NCBI GenBank assembly: GCA_934670175.1
Contig: CAKUOX010000037.1
Location: forward strand, 1-20,650
Length of the DNA stretch: 20,650 nt
DNA from: an uncultured Clostridia bacterium
GTDB lineage: Bacteria > Bacillota > Clostridia > Christensenellales > Aristaeellaceae
Direction: 5' to 3'
The position numbers and the translations under genes are program-made. This document shows, one piece after another, positions 1 to 7,318 of the stretch; within the stretch, counting starts at the first letter, position 1; every line of letters begins with the position of its first letter. Under the pieces are notes generated by a model. That model searched no databases, had not been told where the DNA came from, and saw only the letters and a program-made list of their open reading frames with translations.

Positions 1-750
1 GTTGAGCATATTACGCAGCGTTTCGGCGGCCTTCAGGCGCTGAAGGACATCAATATTGAAGTTGACCGCGGCGAGATCATCGGTATAATCGGCCCCAACG
101 GCGCGGGAAAAACGACGCTGTTCAACGTTATTACCGGCGTGTACAAGCCCACCGAGGGCAGCGTATACATCGAGGGCAAAAATGGCACGGGCAAAAAGCC
201 CTACGAGATTACGCGCATGGGCTTTGCGCGCACCTTCCAGAATATTCGTCTCTTCCCGAGAATGACGATCCTGGAAAACGTAATGATGGGCACCTGCTGC
301 CGCACGAAGGCAAATGTTTTTCAGATTATATTCAACACCCGCGCCAAGAAGCGCGAGCAGGCGCAGGCCAGGGAGCGCGCGCTGGAATATCTGAAAATCA
401 TGGGTCTGTACGAGTATCGCTACGAGTTCCCGACCAGCCTGCCCTACGGCGAGCAGCGGCGGCTTGAAATTGCGCGCGCCATGGCGACTGAACCGAAGGT
501 GCTGCTGCTGGACGAACCGGCTGCCGGCATGAACGATCAGGAAACTGACGAGCTGAAGGAAACGGTACAGCTGCTGAAGCAGAAGGGCTATACCATCATA
601 CTGATCGAGCACGACATGAAGTTTGTCATGAACGTGTGCGAGCGGCTGTATGTGCTCGACCATGGCGAATTGATTGCGCAGGGCACGCCCGCAGAGGTCA
701 ATTCAAATCCGAAGGTCATCGAAGCATATCTGGGAAAGGATGAGGATTGA
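1..750 (+). CDS. livG: Branched-chain amino acid ABC transporter ATP-binding protein LivG (5' end outside window)
   Basis: The reading frame is open from the first base, so the gene starts upstream of the window. It is an ABC ATPase that would power uptake of leucine, isoleucine and valine from the cytoplasmic face of a LivH/LivM permease. Visible in order are the Walker A motif GPNGAGKT (window residues 31-38), the Q-loop TFQN, the LivG-type signature SLPYGEQRRLEIARA, Walker B VLLLDEP and the switch histidine in IEHDM. The long insert between Q-loop and signature (NVFQIIFNTRAKKRE region) is typical of LivG and absent from LivF. The stop is 2 bp before the livF start, so the two are co-transcribed. 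The permease and binding-protein genes are presumably upstream, which I cannot see. The substrate is inferred from the family; amide or other amino-acid transporters of the HAAT type look similar. Confidence 0.95.
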   Translation, partial: VEHITQRFGGLQALKDINIEVDRGEIIGIIGPNGAGKTTLFNVITGVYKPTEGSVYIEGKNGTGKKPYEITRMGFARTFQNIRLFPRMTILENVMMGTCCRTKANVFQIIFNTRAKKREQAQARERALEYLKIMGLYEYRYEFPTSLPYGEQRRLEIARAMATEPKVLLLDEPAAGMNDQETDELKETVQLLKQKGYTIILIEHDMKFVMNVCERLYVLDHGELIAQGTPAEVNSNPKVIEAYLGKDED

Positions 751-752
751 GC

Positions 753-1466
753 ATGGCGGCTATATTGAATATTACGGATCTCGCGGTGTCCTACGGCAAT
801 ATTCAGGCGCTGCGCGGCGTAGATCTGCATGTGGACGAGGGTGAAATCATCGCGCTGATCGGCGCAAACGGCGCTGGAAAGTCCACGCTGATGAACACGA
901 TCATGGGTCTGGTGCATCCGCGGCGGGGCGCGATCGAATATCGCGGCAGCAATATCGCGGGGTGCGAAACGCGCGAGATCGTGCGTCAGGGCGTGACGCT
1001 TTCGCCGGAGGGACGGCAGGTATTTCCGGATCTGACGGTGATGGACAACCTGACGCTCGGCGGCTATTTCCATTCGGACGCCGAGAATCAGGAAACGCTC
1101 AAGACGGTGTTTTCCCTCTTTCCCGTGCTGGAGGAGCGCAGGCACCAGATCGGCCTTACGCTTTCGGGCGGCGAGCAGCAGATGCTCGCGATTGGCCGCG
1201 CGATGATGTCCAAGCCGAAGCTGCTGCTGCTGGACGAGCCGTCGCTGGGACTTGCGCCGATCATCGTCAGCAATCTGTTTAAGCTCATCAGTCAGATCCG
1301 CGAAATGGGCGTGACGATACTGCTGGTGGAACAGAATGCGCGGATTGCGCTTAAGACGGCGGATCGCGCGTATGTGCTGGAGTCCGGACGCATCGTGCTC
1401 AGCGACCGCGCGGAGGCGCTGCTGCATTCGGATCTGATTGAAAAATCCTATCTGGGCAAGGGCTGA
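753..1466 (+). CDS. livF: Branched-chain amino acid ABC transporter ATP-binding protein LivF
   Basis: This is the second ATPase of the LivGF pair and forms the nucleotide-binding heterodimer with LivG. Seen are Walker A GANGAGKS, the LivF-type segment LSPEGRQVFPDLTVMDNL, the signature LSGGEQQMLAIGRAMM, Walker B LLLLDEPSLGLAP and the switch histidine-equivalent region LLVEQNAR, in which the H-loop residue is Q, as is usual in LivF proteins. I chose the ATG at 753 because GAGG at 742-745 is 7 bases upstream; an in-frame TTG at 747 overlaps the livG stop and is less likely. Length (237 residues) is normal. It is the last transporter gene; an aldo/keto reductase follows after 20 bp and is probably on the same transcript. 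Confidence 0.95.
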   Translation: MAAILNITDLAVSYGNIQALRGVDLHVDEGEIIALIGANGAGKSTLMNTIMGLVHPRRGAIEYRGSNIAGCETREIVRQGVTLSPEGRQVFPDLTVMDNLTLGGYFHSDAENQETLKTVFSLFPVLEERRHQIGLTLSGGEQQMLAIGRAMMSKPKLLLLDEPSLGLAPIIVSNLFKLISQIREMGVTILLVEQNARIALKTADRAYVLESGRIVLSDRAEALLHSDLIEKSYLGKG

Positions 1467-1486
1467 CGGGCTGGAGGTAAGATGAT

Positions 1487-2338
1487 ATGAAATCATTACA
1501 GGACTGCTATACGCTGCGAAACGGCGTTCGGATCCCGTGCGTTGGCTTTGGTACATGGCAAACGCCGGATGGCGACGTTGCGTGCGATTCTGTGCGCGAG
1601 GCGATTCTGGCCGGGTATCGACATATAGATACTGCCGCGGCTTACGGCAATGAGCAGAGCGTGGGCGAAGGTATCCGCGAGAGCGGCGTGGCGCGCAGCG
1701 AGCTCTTCATCACCACGAAGCTGTGGAATACTGAGCATGGATATGAATCCACACTGCGTGCGTTTGACCAGTCGATGGCGCTGCTTGGAATTGATTATTG
1801 TGATCTGTACCTGATTCACTGGCCCAATCCGGCTGCATTTCGCGATTGCTGGGAGAAGAAAAATGCGGAAACCTGGAAAGCTATGGAAAAGCTCTATTTG
1901 GAAGGACGCATTCGCGCCATCGGCGTCAGCAATTTTCATCCGCACCATATCGATGCCCTGCTTGGAACTGCGACTATCATGCCTATGGTGAATCAGATTC
2001 GCCTGCATCCTGCAGAACAGCAGAAAGATGTGTCGGCATATAGTCGCAAGCTCGGTATGCTGCTGGAGGCATACAGTCCGCTGGGCACCGGCGCGTTGCT
2101 TCGGCAGCCGGAGATAGTGTCTTGTGCGGAAAAGTATGGCAGATCTCCCGCACAGATATGCCTTCGGTGGAATCTGAGCAAGGGTTTTTTGCCGTTACCC
2201 AAGTCAGTTACGCCGGCACGCATACGACAGAACGCGCAGCTGTTTGATTTTGAGCTTGCGCCGGAGGACATTGCACTGCTGGATACGCTCGAAGGACGAC
2301 TGGGCTATTCAAACCATCCGGATCATATTGATTTCTGA
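1487..2338 (+). CDS. Aldo/keto reductase
   Basis: This is a 283-residue cytosolic NAD(P)H-dependent oxidoreductase of the aldo-keto reductase superfamily, reducing aldehydes or ketones to alcohols. The catalytic tetrad is intact: D48 and Y53 (HIDTAAAYGNE), K78 (TTKLWN) and H111 (LIHWPNP). The GFGTWQ start, the GVSNFHPHHI strand and the cofactor-binding tail (PLPKSVTPARIRQN) are typical of the 2,5-diketogluconate reductase / YvgN-like subgroup. GGAGG at 1473-1477 is 9 bases before the ATG. The 20-bp gap after livF suggests read-through from the liv operon, although the function has no evident link to amino-acid import. A terminator-like hairpin follows at 2388-2424. The specific substrate cannot be read from the sequence. 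Confidence 0.93.
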   Translation: MKSLQDCYTLRNGVRIPCVGFGTWQTPDGDVACDSVREAILAGYRHIDTAAAYGNEQSVGEGIRESGVARSELFITTKLWNTEHGYESTLRAFDQSMALLGIDYCDLYLIHWPNPAAFRDCWEKKNAETWKAMEKLYLEGRIRAIGVSNFHPHHIDALLGTATIMPMVNQIRLHPAEQQKDVSAYSRKLGMLLEAYSPLGTGALLRQPEIVSCAEKYGRSPAQICLRWNLSKGFLPLPKSVTPARIRQNAQLFDFELAPEDIALLDTLEGRLGYSNHPDHIDF

Positions 2339-2387
2339 GCACAATTAAAAATAGACAAAATATCGACTATAAACGGACATTTTTAAA

Positions 2388-2424
2388 AAACCGGCTCAAA
2401 ATGCTTTGGCGTTTGAGCCGGTTT
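2388..2424 (+). terminator. Terminator-like hairpin downstream of aldo/keto reductase
   Basis: AAACCGGCTCAAA (2388-2400) pairs perfectly with TTTGAGCCGGTTT (2412-2424): a 13-bp stem around an 11-base loop. The flanking A-rich and T-rich tracts are mostly inside the stem, so it could act as an intrinsic terminator in either direction. Its loop and 3' arm overlap the promoter predicted for the cda operon. Confidence 0.7.
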
Positions 2425-2434
2425 GTATTATAAT
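2406..2434 (+). promoter_or_regulatory. Predicted sigma-A promoter of the cdaA operon
   Basis: TTGGCG (2406-2411) is separated by exactly 17 bases from a perfect TATAAT (2429-2434). Transcription would begin near 2441, about 33 bases before the preferred cdaA start. The -35 box lies in the loop and the spacer in the 3' arm of the upstream terminator hairpin. Confidence 0.65.
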
Positions 2435-2473
2435 AGGAGTGTATGACGATAAAATCAGGCGGAGGTGGATGCC

Positions 2474-3349
2474 TTGCTTCAGATACAGAACATTCTGAAT
2501 CAAATCGGGAATCTGTTTTCCAATCTGTTTATCCACCCGGATTGGCGAAACATACTCGATATTGCGATTTTGACGATACTGATCTACAACCTGCTCAAGC
2601 TGGTGAGCCACACGCGCGCCAGCTCGCTGTTCAAGGGCATTATATTCATACTGGTGCTGGCGTTTATATCGAACGTGCTGGAAATCAACGCGCTGAACTG
2701 GCTGCTTGAGCAGATCATCAGCATGGGCGTGGTCGTGCTGGTGATCGTATTCCAGCCGGAGCTGCGCCGGATCCTTGAGCAGCTGGGGCGCTCGAGGATC
2801 GCGCGCAAGCTGTTTGGTTCGCCGCGCGCACAGCGCAACGCGCAGATGGAGCAGCATGTCAGCGAGATCGTGAAGGCGCTCAACGATATGTCCAGAAAGA
2901 AGATCGGCGCGCTGATCGTGATCGAGCGCAGCACGCAGCTGGGCGACATCGTGGAATCGGGCACAGTGGTGGATGCGGAGATTTCATCGCAGCTGATTGA
3001 GAACATATTCGAGCCGAACACGCCGCTGCACGACGGCGCGATGATTATCCGAGACGAGCGCATTATGGCGGCGGCCTGTATTCTGCAGCTGTCGGACGAT
3101 TATTCCATTTCCCGCGAGCTGGGCACGCGCCACCGCGCGGCCATCGGCATTACGGAAACGACGGACGCCGTTTCGCTGATCGTATCCGAGGAAACAGGCA
3201 TTATTTCCATGGCGCGCGAGGGCAAGCTCACGCGCTATCTGGACACCAAATCTCTGAACATACTCCTGACGGAGCTTTTCACGCCGGATCGCACGCTCTC
3301 CTCCTGGATACTTGAGCCGGCGGGAAAGGAGAAAAAGCATGAAGCATGA
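2474..3349 (+). CDS. cdaA: Diadenylate cyclase CdaA
   Basis: This membrane enzyme condenses two ATP to cyclic di-AMP, the second messenger controlling potassium and osmolyte balance and cell-wall homeostasis in Firmicutes. Three N-terminal hydrophobic helices (about residues 20-95) precede a DisA_N/DAC catalytic domain carrying the DGA motif (about 187-189) and the RHR motif (about 219-221). The first codon is debatable. GGAGG at 2461-2465 is 8 bases before a TTG at 2474, which I prefer; a GTG at 2465 in the same frame would overlap that ribosome site. Length (291 residues) is slightly above the usual 270-285. The 3' end overlaps cdaR by 11 bases, so translation is probably coupled, matching the known partnership of CdaA with its regulator CdaR. 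Confidence 0.96.
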   Translation: MLQIQNILNQIGNLFSNLFIHPDWRNILDIAILTILIYNLLKLVSHTRASSLFKGIIFILVLAFISNVLEINALNWLLEQIISMGVVVLVIVFQPELRRILEQLGRSRIARKLFGSPRAQRNAQMEQHVSEIVKALNDMSRKKIGALIVIERSTQLGDIVESGTVVDAEISSQLIENIFEPNTPLHDGAMIIRDERIMAAACILQLSDDYSISRELGTRHRAAIGITETTDAVSLIVSEETGIISMAREGKLTRYLDTKSLNILLTELFTPDRTLSSWILEPAGKEKKHEA

Positions 3350-4640
3350 TTTCTCCTTTAAACGCCTGCGGGCGGAAATGAAAAAGCTGGCCGAGAGCTT
3401 CTGGGCGATCCTGTCCAGACGCATCTGGATGAAGCTGCTTTCGCTGCTGCTGGCGATACTGCTGTGGAATTTCGTGGTCACGACCAATACGTCCATCACC
3501 CGCAGCAAGACGATATCCGGCATCAGCGGCTATGTCACCAGTCAGTCCGCGCTGACGGCCTATGGCCTGGCGATGCTGACCGATCCCACCGAGCTGATCG
3601 CAGATGTGACGGTGCGGCTGGAGGTCGCGCAGACGCAGTACAGCCAGGTGTCGCAGGATAATGTGCAGGTCATGCTGGATCTCTCCAGCGTGCGCACAGC
3701 CGGCACGCAGCAGGTGCCGCTGCGCGCCACCTGCGCCTATGGCCGCGTGACGGATATTATGCCCGCTGCAGTGACGCTGACGTTTGAAACGCTGGACTCG
3801 CGCTCCGTTCCGGTAAATGTGAAGCTCTCCGGTACGACGGACGACGGCTACTGGTATAACGTCGCGCGCACGAATCCCTCCGTGATTACGGTCAGCGGCG
3901 CGGCTTCCGTGGTGCGCGACATTTCGCAGGCGCTGGTCAAAACGGACGTTACCGGCGCGGAGACCTCTTATGTGCGCGCCGAGGCCTACGAGCTGCTCGA
4001 TTACAGCGGCGCGGAGGTAAATCGCTCGATGCTGACCAGCCCCGTATCGTCCATTACGGTAATGACGGACGTGTATCCCACGCGCGAGATTCCGATTTCA
4101 ACCGACATTGAGGATGTCGTGGCCGGCCGCGTGGCAGATGGCTATGCAATTACCGAAATATCCATTCAGCCCGCCAGCATTACCGTGGCGGCGGACGCCG
4201 ATCTGCTCTCCGGCATCAACGAACTGGTCATCGAGCCGGTTTCCGTGGATGGCGCTTCGCAGAACGTTTCTGCCCGCGCAAAAATATCGCTGCTCAAGGA
4301 TTTCAAATATGCGTCCACGGAGCAGGTATACGTCAATATCACCATCGGCGAGGAGCGCGTGAGCGAGTGGATCGACAACGTGTCCATTACCTTCGTCGGC
4401 AAGGCAGACAATTTGCAGCTGGACTGGAAGCAGGACGATATTATGGTCTACACCACCGGCCCGCGCAGCGCCATTGAGGCGTTGAAGAAGGACGGGATAC
4501 CGGTCACCGTGGATCTGACCAACCTGTCTGCAGGCGAATACAGCTGCGAGCTGCGCTTCCCTACGGAGAACTATCCGGACGTCAGCTTTGAACCGGAAAC
4601 GCCCGCCGTCAGTCTAAGACTCATCGAGCGCGCGGAATGA
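3339..4640 (+). CDS. cdaR: YbbR-domain protein CdaR, regulator of CdaA
   Basis: This is a 433-residue protein with one N-terminal membrane helix (about residues 31-50, WMKLLSLLLAILLWNFVV) and a long extracytoplasmic part made of repeated YbbR-type beta domains. Recurring stretches such as IPISTDIED, ISIQPASITV and DIMVYTTGPRSAIEAL mark successive repeats. The IWMKLLSLLLAILLWNFV block is the family hallmark. In characterised Firmicutes CdaR binds CdaA through the membrane and modulates c-di-AMP synthesis. I chose the ATG at 3339 because AAAGGAG (3326-3332) lies just upstream; an earlier in-frame start would lack a ribosome site. It overlaps cdaA by 11 bases. glmM, which normally follows, is not present here. 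Confidence 0.93.
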   Translation: MKHDFSFKRLRAEMKKLAESFWAILSRRIWMKLLSLLLAILLWNFVVTTNTSITRSKTISGISGYVTSQSALTAYGLAMLTDPTELIADVTVRLEVAQTQYSQVSQDNVQVMLDLSSVRTAGTQQVPLRATCAYGRVTDIMPAAVTLTFETLDSRSVPVNVKLSGTTDDGYWYNVARTNPSVITVSGAASVVRDISQALVKTDVTGAETSYVRAEAYELLDYSGAEVNRSMLTSPVSSITVMTDVYPTREIPISTDIEDVVAGRVADGYAITEISIQPASITVAADADLLSGINELVIEPVSVDGASQNVSARAKISLLKDFKYASTEQVYVNITIGEERVSEWIDNVSITFVGKADNLQLDWKQDDIMVYTTGPRSAIEALKKDGIPVTVDLTNLSAGEYSCELRFPTENYPDVSFEPETPAVSLRLIERAE

Positions 4641-4674
4641 CCGGCGTACTTCGGCTTAGGAGGAAGGATTTCAT

Positions 4675-5322
4675 ATGACGCAGACGGGTTTTACCAATGC
4701 GATCGTCAACGCCATGCTCGGCTGGCTCAAGGGGCTGGCGACATGGGTGCTGCGCCTGTTCAACCTCTCGGGCGGCGGTTCGCCCCTGCGGTTTCTGGCC
4801 AACAACTGGCTGAAGCTGCTGATTATCTGCCTGATCATCGGCGTTGCGATGGATCGGGTGGTCTGGCTACTGCGCTGGCGCCCCTATTGGGTCTGGTTTC
4901 GCAAGAAGCGCGTGATCATCAACGATCGAAATTTCTTCGCGCATGAGAACGACGTTTCCGAGCATGATGACGGCTGGCTTCAGGAAAAGCGCGGCGCGCG
5001 CCCCGCAGCCCGACCCGCGCGGGATTGGGAGGACAATGAATACGTCGTGCGCAGCCAGGTCAACCGGCAGCGCGATGCGCGCCGCACGGCGGCCCGCACC
5101 GAGCGCAGGCGTCAGGCGGAGGTGGGGAAGGCCGCGCCGCGCGACGTTTTTCAGGATGATATGTTCAATGTGAACGCCAAGCAGAAGTTTTCCGATAAAT
5201 ATGAGGACGAGGTATTCAACGTGACCAACCTGCCGAAGCTGAAAAAGCCCGAGCACCGCGCGCAGACCGCGCGGCAGCCGCAGCGCAGGCAGTCCGGCCG
5301 GCAAAGGAGTGTAAAGCCATGA
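4675..5322 (+). CDS. Hypothetical membrane protein with basic, disordered tail
   Basis: I do not recognise this 215-residue protein. Two hydrophobic segments are visible (about residues 14-32, and a stronger one at 45-66, WLKLLIICLIIGVAMDRVVWLL). They are followed by a cytoplasmic-looking Arg/Ala/Gln-rich region and a very basic end, as expected from the positive-inside rule. Two related acidic-aromatic motifs occur within it, DDMFNV (about 160-165) and DEVFNV (about 180-185), about 20 residues apart. The segment RPARDWEDNEYVV resembles RAARDWEYERGY in the tail of the VanW protein at 10365-12077. AGGAGG precedes the ATG at good spacing. It lies 34 bp after cdaR and overlaps the next gene by 4 bp, so it belongs to the cda transcript; a role in c-di-AMP or envelope biology is only inference from context. 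Confidence 0.8.
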   Translation: MTQTGFTNAIVNAMLGWLKGLATWVLRLFNLSGGGSPLRFLANNWLKLLIICLIIGVAMDRVVWLLRWRPYWVWFRKKRVIINDRNFFAHENDVSEHDDGWLQEKRGARPAARPARDWEDNEYVVRSQVNRQRDARRTAARTERRRQAEVGKAAPRDVFQDDMFNVNAKQKFSDKYEDEVFNVTNLPKLKKPEHRAQTARQPQRRQSGRQRSVKP

Positions 5323-5990
5323 AAAGGCGGATATTGTGCTTTGGGGATTCCAATACCTGGGGCTACAAGCCCACCGGCGGCCGGTATGATGAGGAAACGC
5401 GCTGGCCGATGCGCATGCAGCGGCTGCTCGGCGACGGCTATATCGTGATCGAGGAGGGCCTGAACGGCCGCACCTGCGTATTTGACGATCCGGTCGAGGG
5501 CGGCTACAAGAGCGGGGCGATTCATTTGCCGGTAAGCATGATGAGTCATTCGCCGCTGGACGCCGTGATACTGATGCTCGGCACCAACGATACCAAATGC
5601 CGCTTTGGCATGAATGCAAAGACCATCGGCGAGGGCATGATGCAGCTGGTGCGTCTGGCGCGACTCTACGGCTACGATGCGGAGGGCGATCCGCCGCGCA
5701 TCGTTATCGCCGCGCCCGCACCGATCCTCGACTGCCTGATGCAGGCGGGACACGGCCCATGCTTCGGCGTACAGGCCATCGGCGTATCGCACGATCTGAC
5801 AAAGGAATATGCGCGGCTTGCAAAGCTGCTGCGCTGCGAATTCTTTGACGCGGCGGATTCGGCGGAGGTCTCGCAGCTGGATGCGGTGCACCTCACGCGC
5901 GAGGGACATCTGCGCCTGGGCGAGGCCATGTCGCGAAGGATCAGGGAAATGTTTGAAAACGATATAAAAACGGAGGGACACAGGATATGA
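5319..5990 (+). CDS. SGNH/GDSL-family hydrolase
   Basis: This is a 223-residue serine esterase/hydrolase of the SGNH fold without a signal peptide, so it probably acts in the cytoplasm. The four family blocks are visible: GDSN (residues 9-12, nucleophile S11), the glycine block EEGLNGRT, the GTND block (88-91, oxyanion-hole N90) and DAVHLT with D188 and H191 completing the triad. The motif set resembles arylesterase/acyl-CoA thioesterase-like members that accept small acyl esters. The ATG overlaps the stop of the upstream gene as ATGA and AAAGGAG lies at 5303-5309, so translational coupling is likely. The start of the next gene overlaps its own stop in the same way. The natural substrate is unknown; deacetylation of a carbohydrate is one possibility. 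Confidence 0.9.
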   Translation: MKRRILCFGDSNTWGYKPTGGRYDEETRWPMRMQRLLGDGYIVIEEGLNGRTCVFDDPVEGGYKSGAIHLPVSMMSHSPLDAVILMLGTNDTKCRFGMNAKTIGEGMMQLVRLARLYGYDAEGDPPRIVIAAPAPILDCLMQAGHGPCFGVQAIGVSHDLTKEYARLAKLLRCEFFDAADSAEVSQLDAVHLTREGHLRLGEAMSRRIREMFENDIKTEGHRI

Positions 5991-7162
5991 AGGACTTTAC
6001 TTATTGCCTGCCCACGCGCTTTGTGTTTGGCCATGGCGCGGAAAACAAGGCTGGCGCGGAGCTGGCGGCGATGGGTGCAAAGTGCGTGCTGATCCACTAC
6101 GGCGGCGGTTCGGCCGTAAAGAGCGGCCTGATCGGCAGGCTGACGGCGGATCTCGAGCAGCACAGCATGACGGTGATAACGCTTGGCGGCGTGAAGCCCA
6201 ACCCGCGCGACACTGAGGTCTATGCGGGCATCGAGCTGGTGCGCCGCGAAAATATTGATTTCATTCTCGCCGTCGGCGGCGGCTCGGCCATTGATTCCTC
6301 CAAGGCCATCGCCCACGGCGCATGCTATGACGGTGATTTCTGGGATTTCTTCTGCGGCAAGGCAAAGCCGGAGACCACCATGCCCTTTGGCGCGGTGCTC
6401 ACCACCTCCGCCGCGGGCAGCGAATCCTCGAACAGCTGCGTGATCATGCAGGAGCGCACGCTGATTAAGCGCGGCCTGACCTCGGAGCTGAACCGTCCGC
6501 GCATTGCATTTATGGATCCGGAGCTCGCGATGACTGTGCCGAAGTATCAAATCGCCAGCGGCGCGACGGACATCCTGGCGCACATCATGGAGCGCTACTT
6601 TACCTCTGAATCGGAGGTGGATCTTACCGACCGACTGTGCGAGGCGGCGATGCAGGCCGTGATCCGCGCGGCGCGCATTGCGGTAAAGGATCCGAAGAAT
6701 TACGATGCGCAGGCGCAGCTGATGTGGGGCAGCACCATTGCGCACAACGAGACCGTGGGCGTGGGCCGCGTGGGCGATTTTGCTTCCCACCAGCTTGAGC
6801 ACGAGCTGTCCGCACTGTACGACGTGGCGCACGGCGCGGGTCTGGCCGTGGTGTTCCCCGCGTGGATGCGCTTCCAGCTGAAAAGACATACGATGCGCCT
6901 GGCGCAGTTCGCCAATCGCGTATACAACGTGCCGGTAAATTTCGAAAATCCGGAGGAGACCGCGCTGCGCGGCATTGAGGCGCACCTGTCGTTCCTGCGT
7001 GAAATCGGCATGCCCACGACCTTTGCCGAGCTTGGCGCGCGCGAGGAGGACATTCCGCTGCTGGCCAGCAAGGTTAAGCGCAACCCGGGCACGGATACCA
7101 TCGGCCGCGCATGGCCGATCACCGGCGCGGAGGCCGAAGAGGTTTACAGACTGATGCTGTAA
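5987..7162 (+). CDS. Iron-containing alcohol dehydrogenase (butanol dehydrogenase type)
   Basis: This is a 391-residue cytosolic group III alcohol dehydrogenase, expected to interconvert aldehydes and primary alcohols or diols using NAD(P)H. The GGGS nucleotide-binding element (AVGGGSAIDSSKAIA) and the metal ligands D195, H199 (TDILAHIMERYF), H268 (SHQLEHELS) and H282 (AHGAGLAVVFPAW) are all present, so it should be active. The whole sequence resembles the BdhA/BdhB or YqhD-like subgroup of clostridial fermentative enzymes. Its ATG overlaps the stop of the SGNH hydrolase (ATGA), making it the fifth gene of the cda transcript. No terminator of its own is evident; a repeat element and the convergent gpr hairpin follow. 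Physiological substrate is not readable. Confidence 0.94.
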   Translation: MKDFTYCLPTRFVFGHGAENKAGAELAAMGAKCVLIHYGGGSAVKSGLIGRLTADLEQHSMTVITLGGVKPNPRDTEVYAGIELVRRENIDFILAVGGGSAIDSSKAIAHGACYDGDFWDFFCGKAKPETTMPFGAVLTTSAAGSESSNSCVIMQERTLIKRGLTSELNRPRIAFMDPELAMTVPKYQIASGATDILAHIMERYFTSESEVDLTDRLCEAAMQAVIRAARIAVKDPKNYDAQAQLMWGSTIAHNETVGVGRVGDFASHQLEHELSALYDVAHGAGLAVVFPAWMRFQLKRHTMRLAQFANRVYNVPVNFENPEETALRGIEAHLSFLREIGMPTTFAELGAREEDIPLLASKVKRNPGTDTIGRAWPITGAEAEEVYRLML

Positions 7163-7168
7163 GTATTA

Positions 7169-7278
7169 ATGTGGACGGGGAAGCACGCTCCCCCGCCGCC
7201 GGCACGATTGCAAGTTCGAATGGGCTTTGCCCCTTTTGAGCACAGCACGTTGTCAAATCACATATTTTTGACAGACAG
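7169..7278 (-). repeat. Interspersed hairpin-rich element, copy 1 (short form, downstream of gpr)
   Basis: Read on the minus strand, this begins CTGTCTGTC right after the gpr hairpin and ends in GTCCACAT beside the alcohol dehydrogenase stop. Blocks shared with the copy at 12443-12695 are TGTCTGTC, GCTC, AGCCC next to TCGAAC, CAATCGTGCC, GCGGGGGAGC and GCTTCCCCGTCCACAT. It lacks the roughly 110-base internal part with two large hairpins. The central hairpin is reduced to GGGC-AAA-GCCC (7222-7232). A small stem of TGTCAAA with TTTGACA near the 5' end of the element replaces the distal hairpin of copy 2. Confidence 0.75.
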
Positions 7279-7305
7279 GGGGGACGGTGCGCTGCGCCGT
7301 CCCCC
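7279..7305 (-). terminator. Hairpin downstream of gpr
   Basis: GGGGGACGG (7279-7287) pairs perfectly with CCGTCCCCC (7297-7305) around a 9-base loop, 14 bases past the gpr stop. On the gpr strand it is followed by CTGTCTGTC rather than a run of T, so intrinsic termination would be weak. It may instead shield the 3' end of the gpr and alcohol dehydrogenase messages. Confidence 0.6.
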
Positions 7306-7318
7306 TGAAGCTGTGTGG

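Noticed and set aside
1487..2338. Aldo/keto reductase as a recently acquired gene, because parts look less GC-rich than the neighbours
   Set aside because: The difference is mild and patchy by eye, the ribosome site and spacing are native-looking, and no flanking repeats or mobile genes are present.
5672..6985. A 437-codon minus-strand open frame opposite the alcohol dehydrogenase
   Set aside because: It is antisense to two motif-complete genes, has biased composition and no ribosome site. The same holds for the long minus-strand frames at 588-1556 and 4867-5981.
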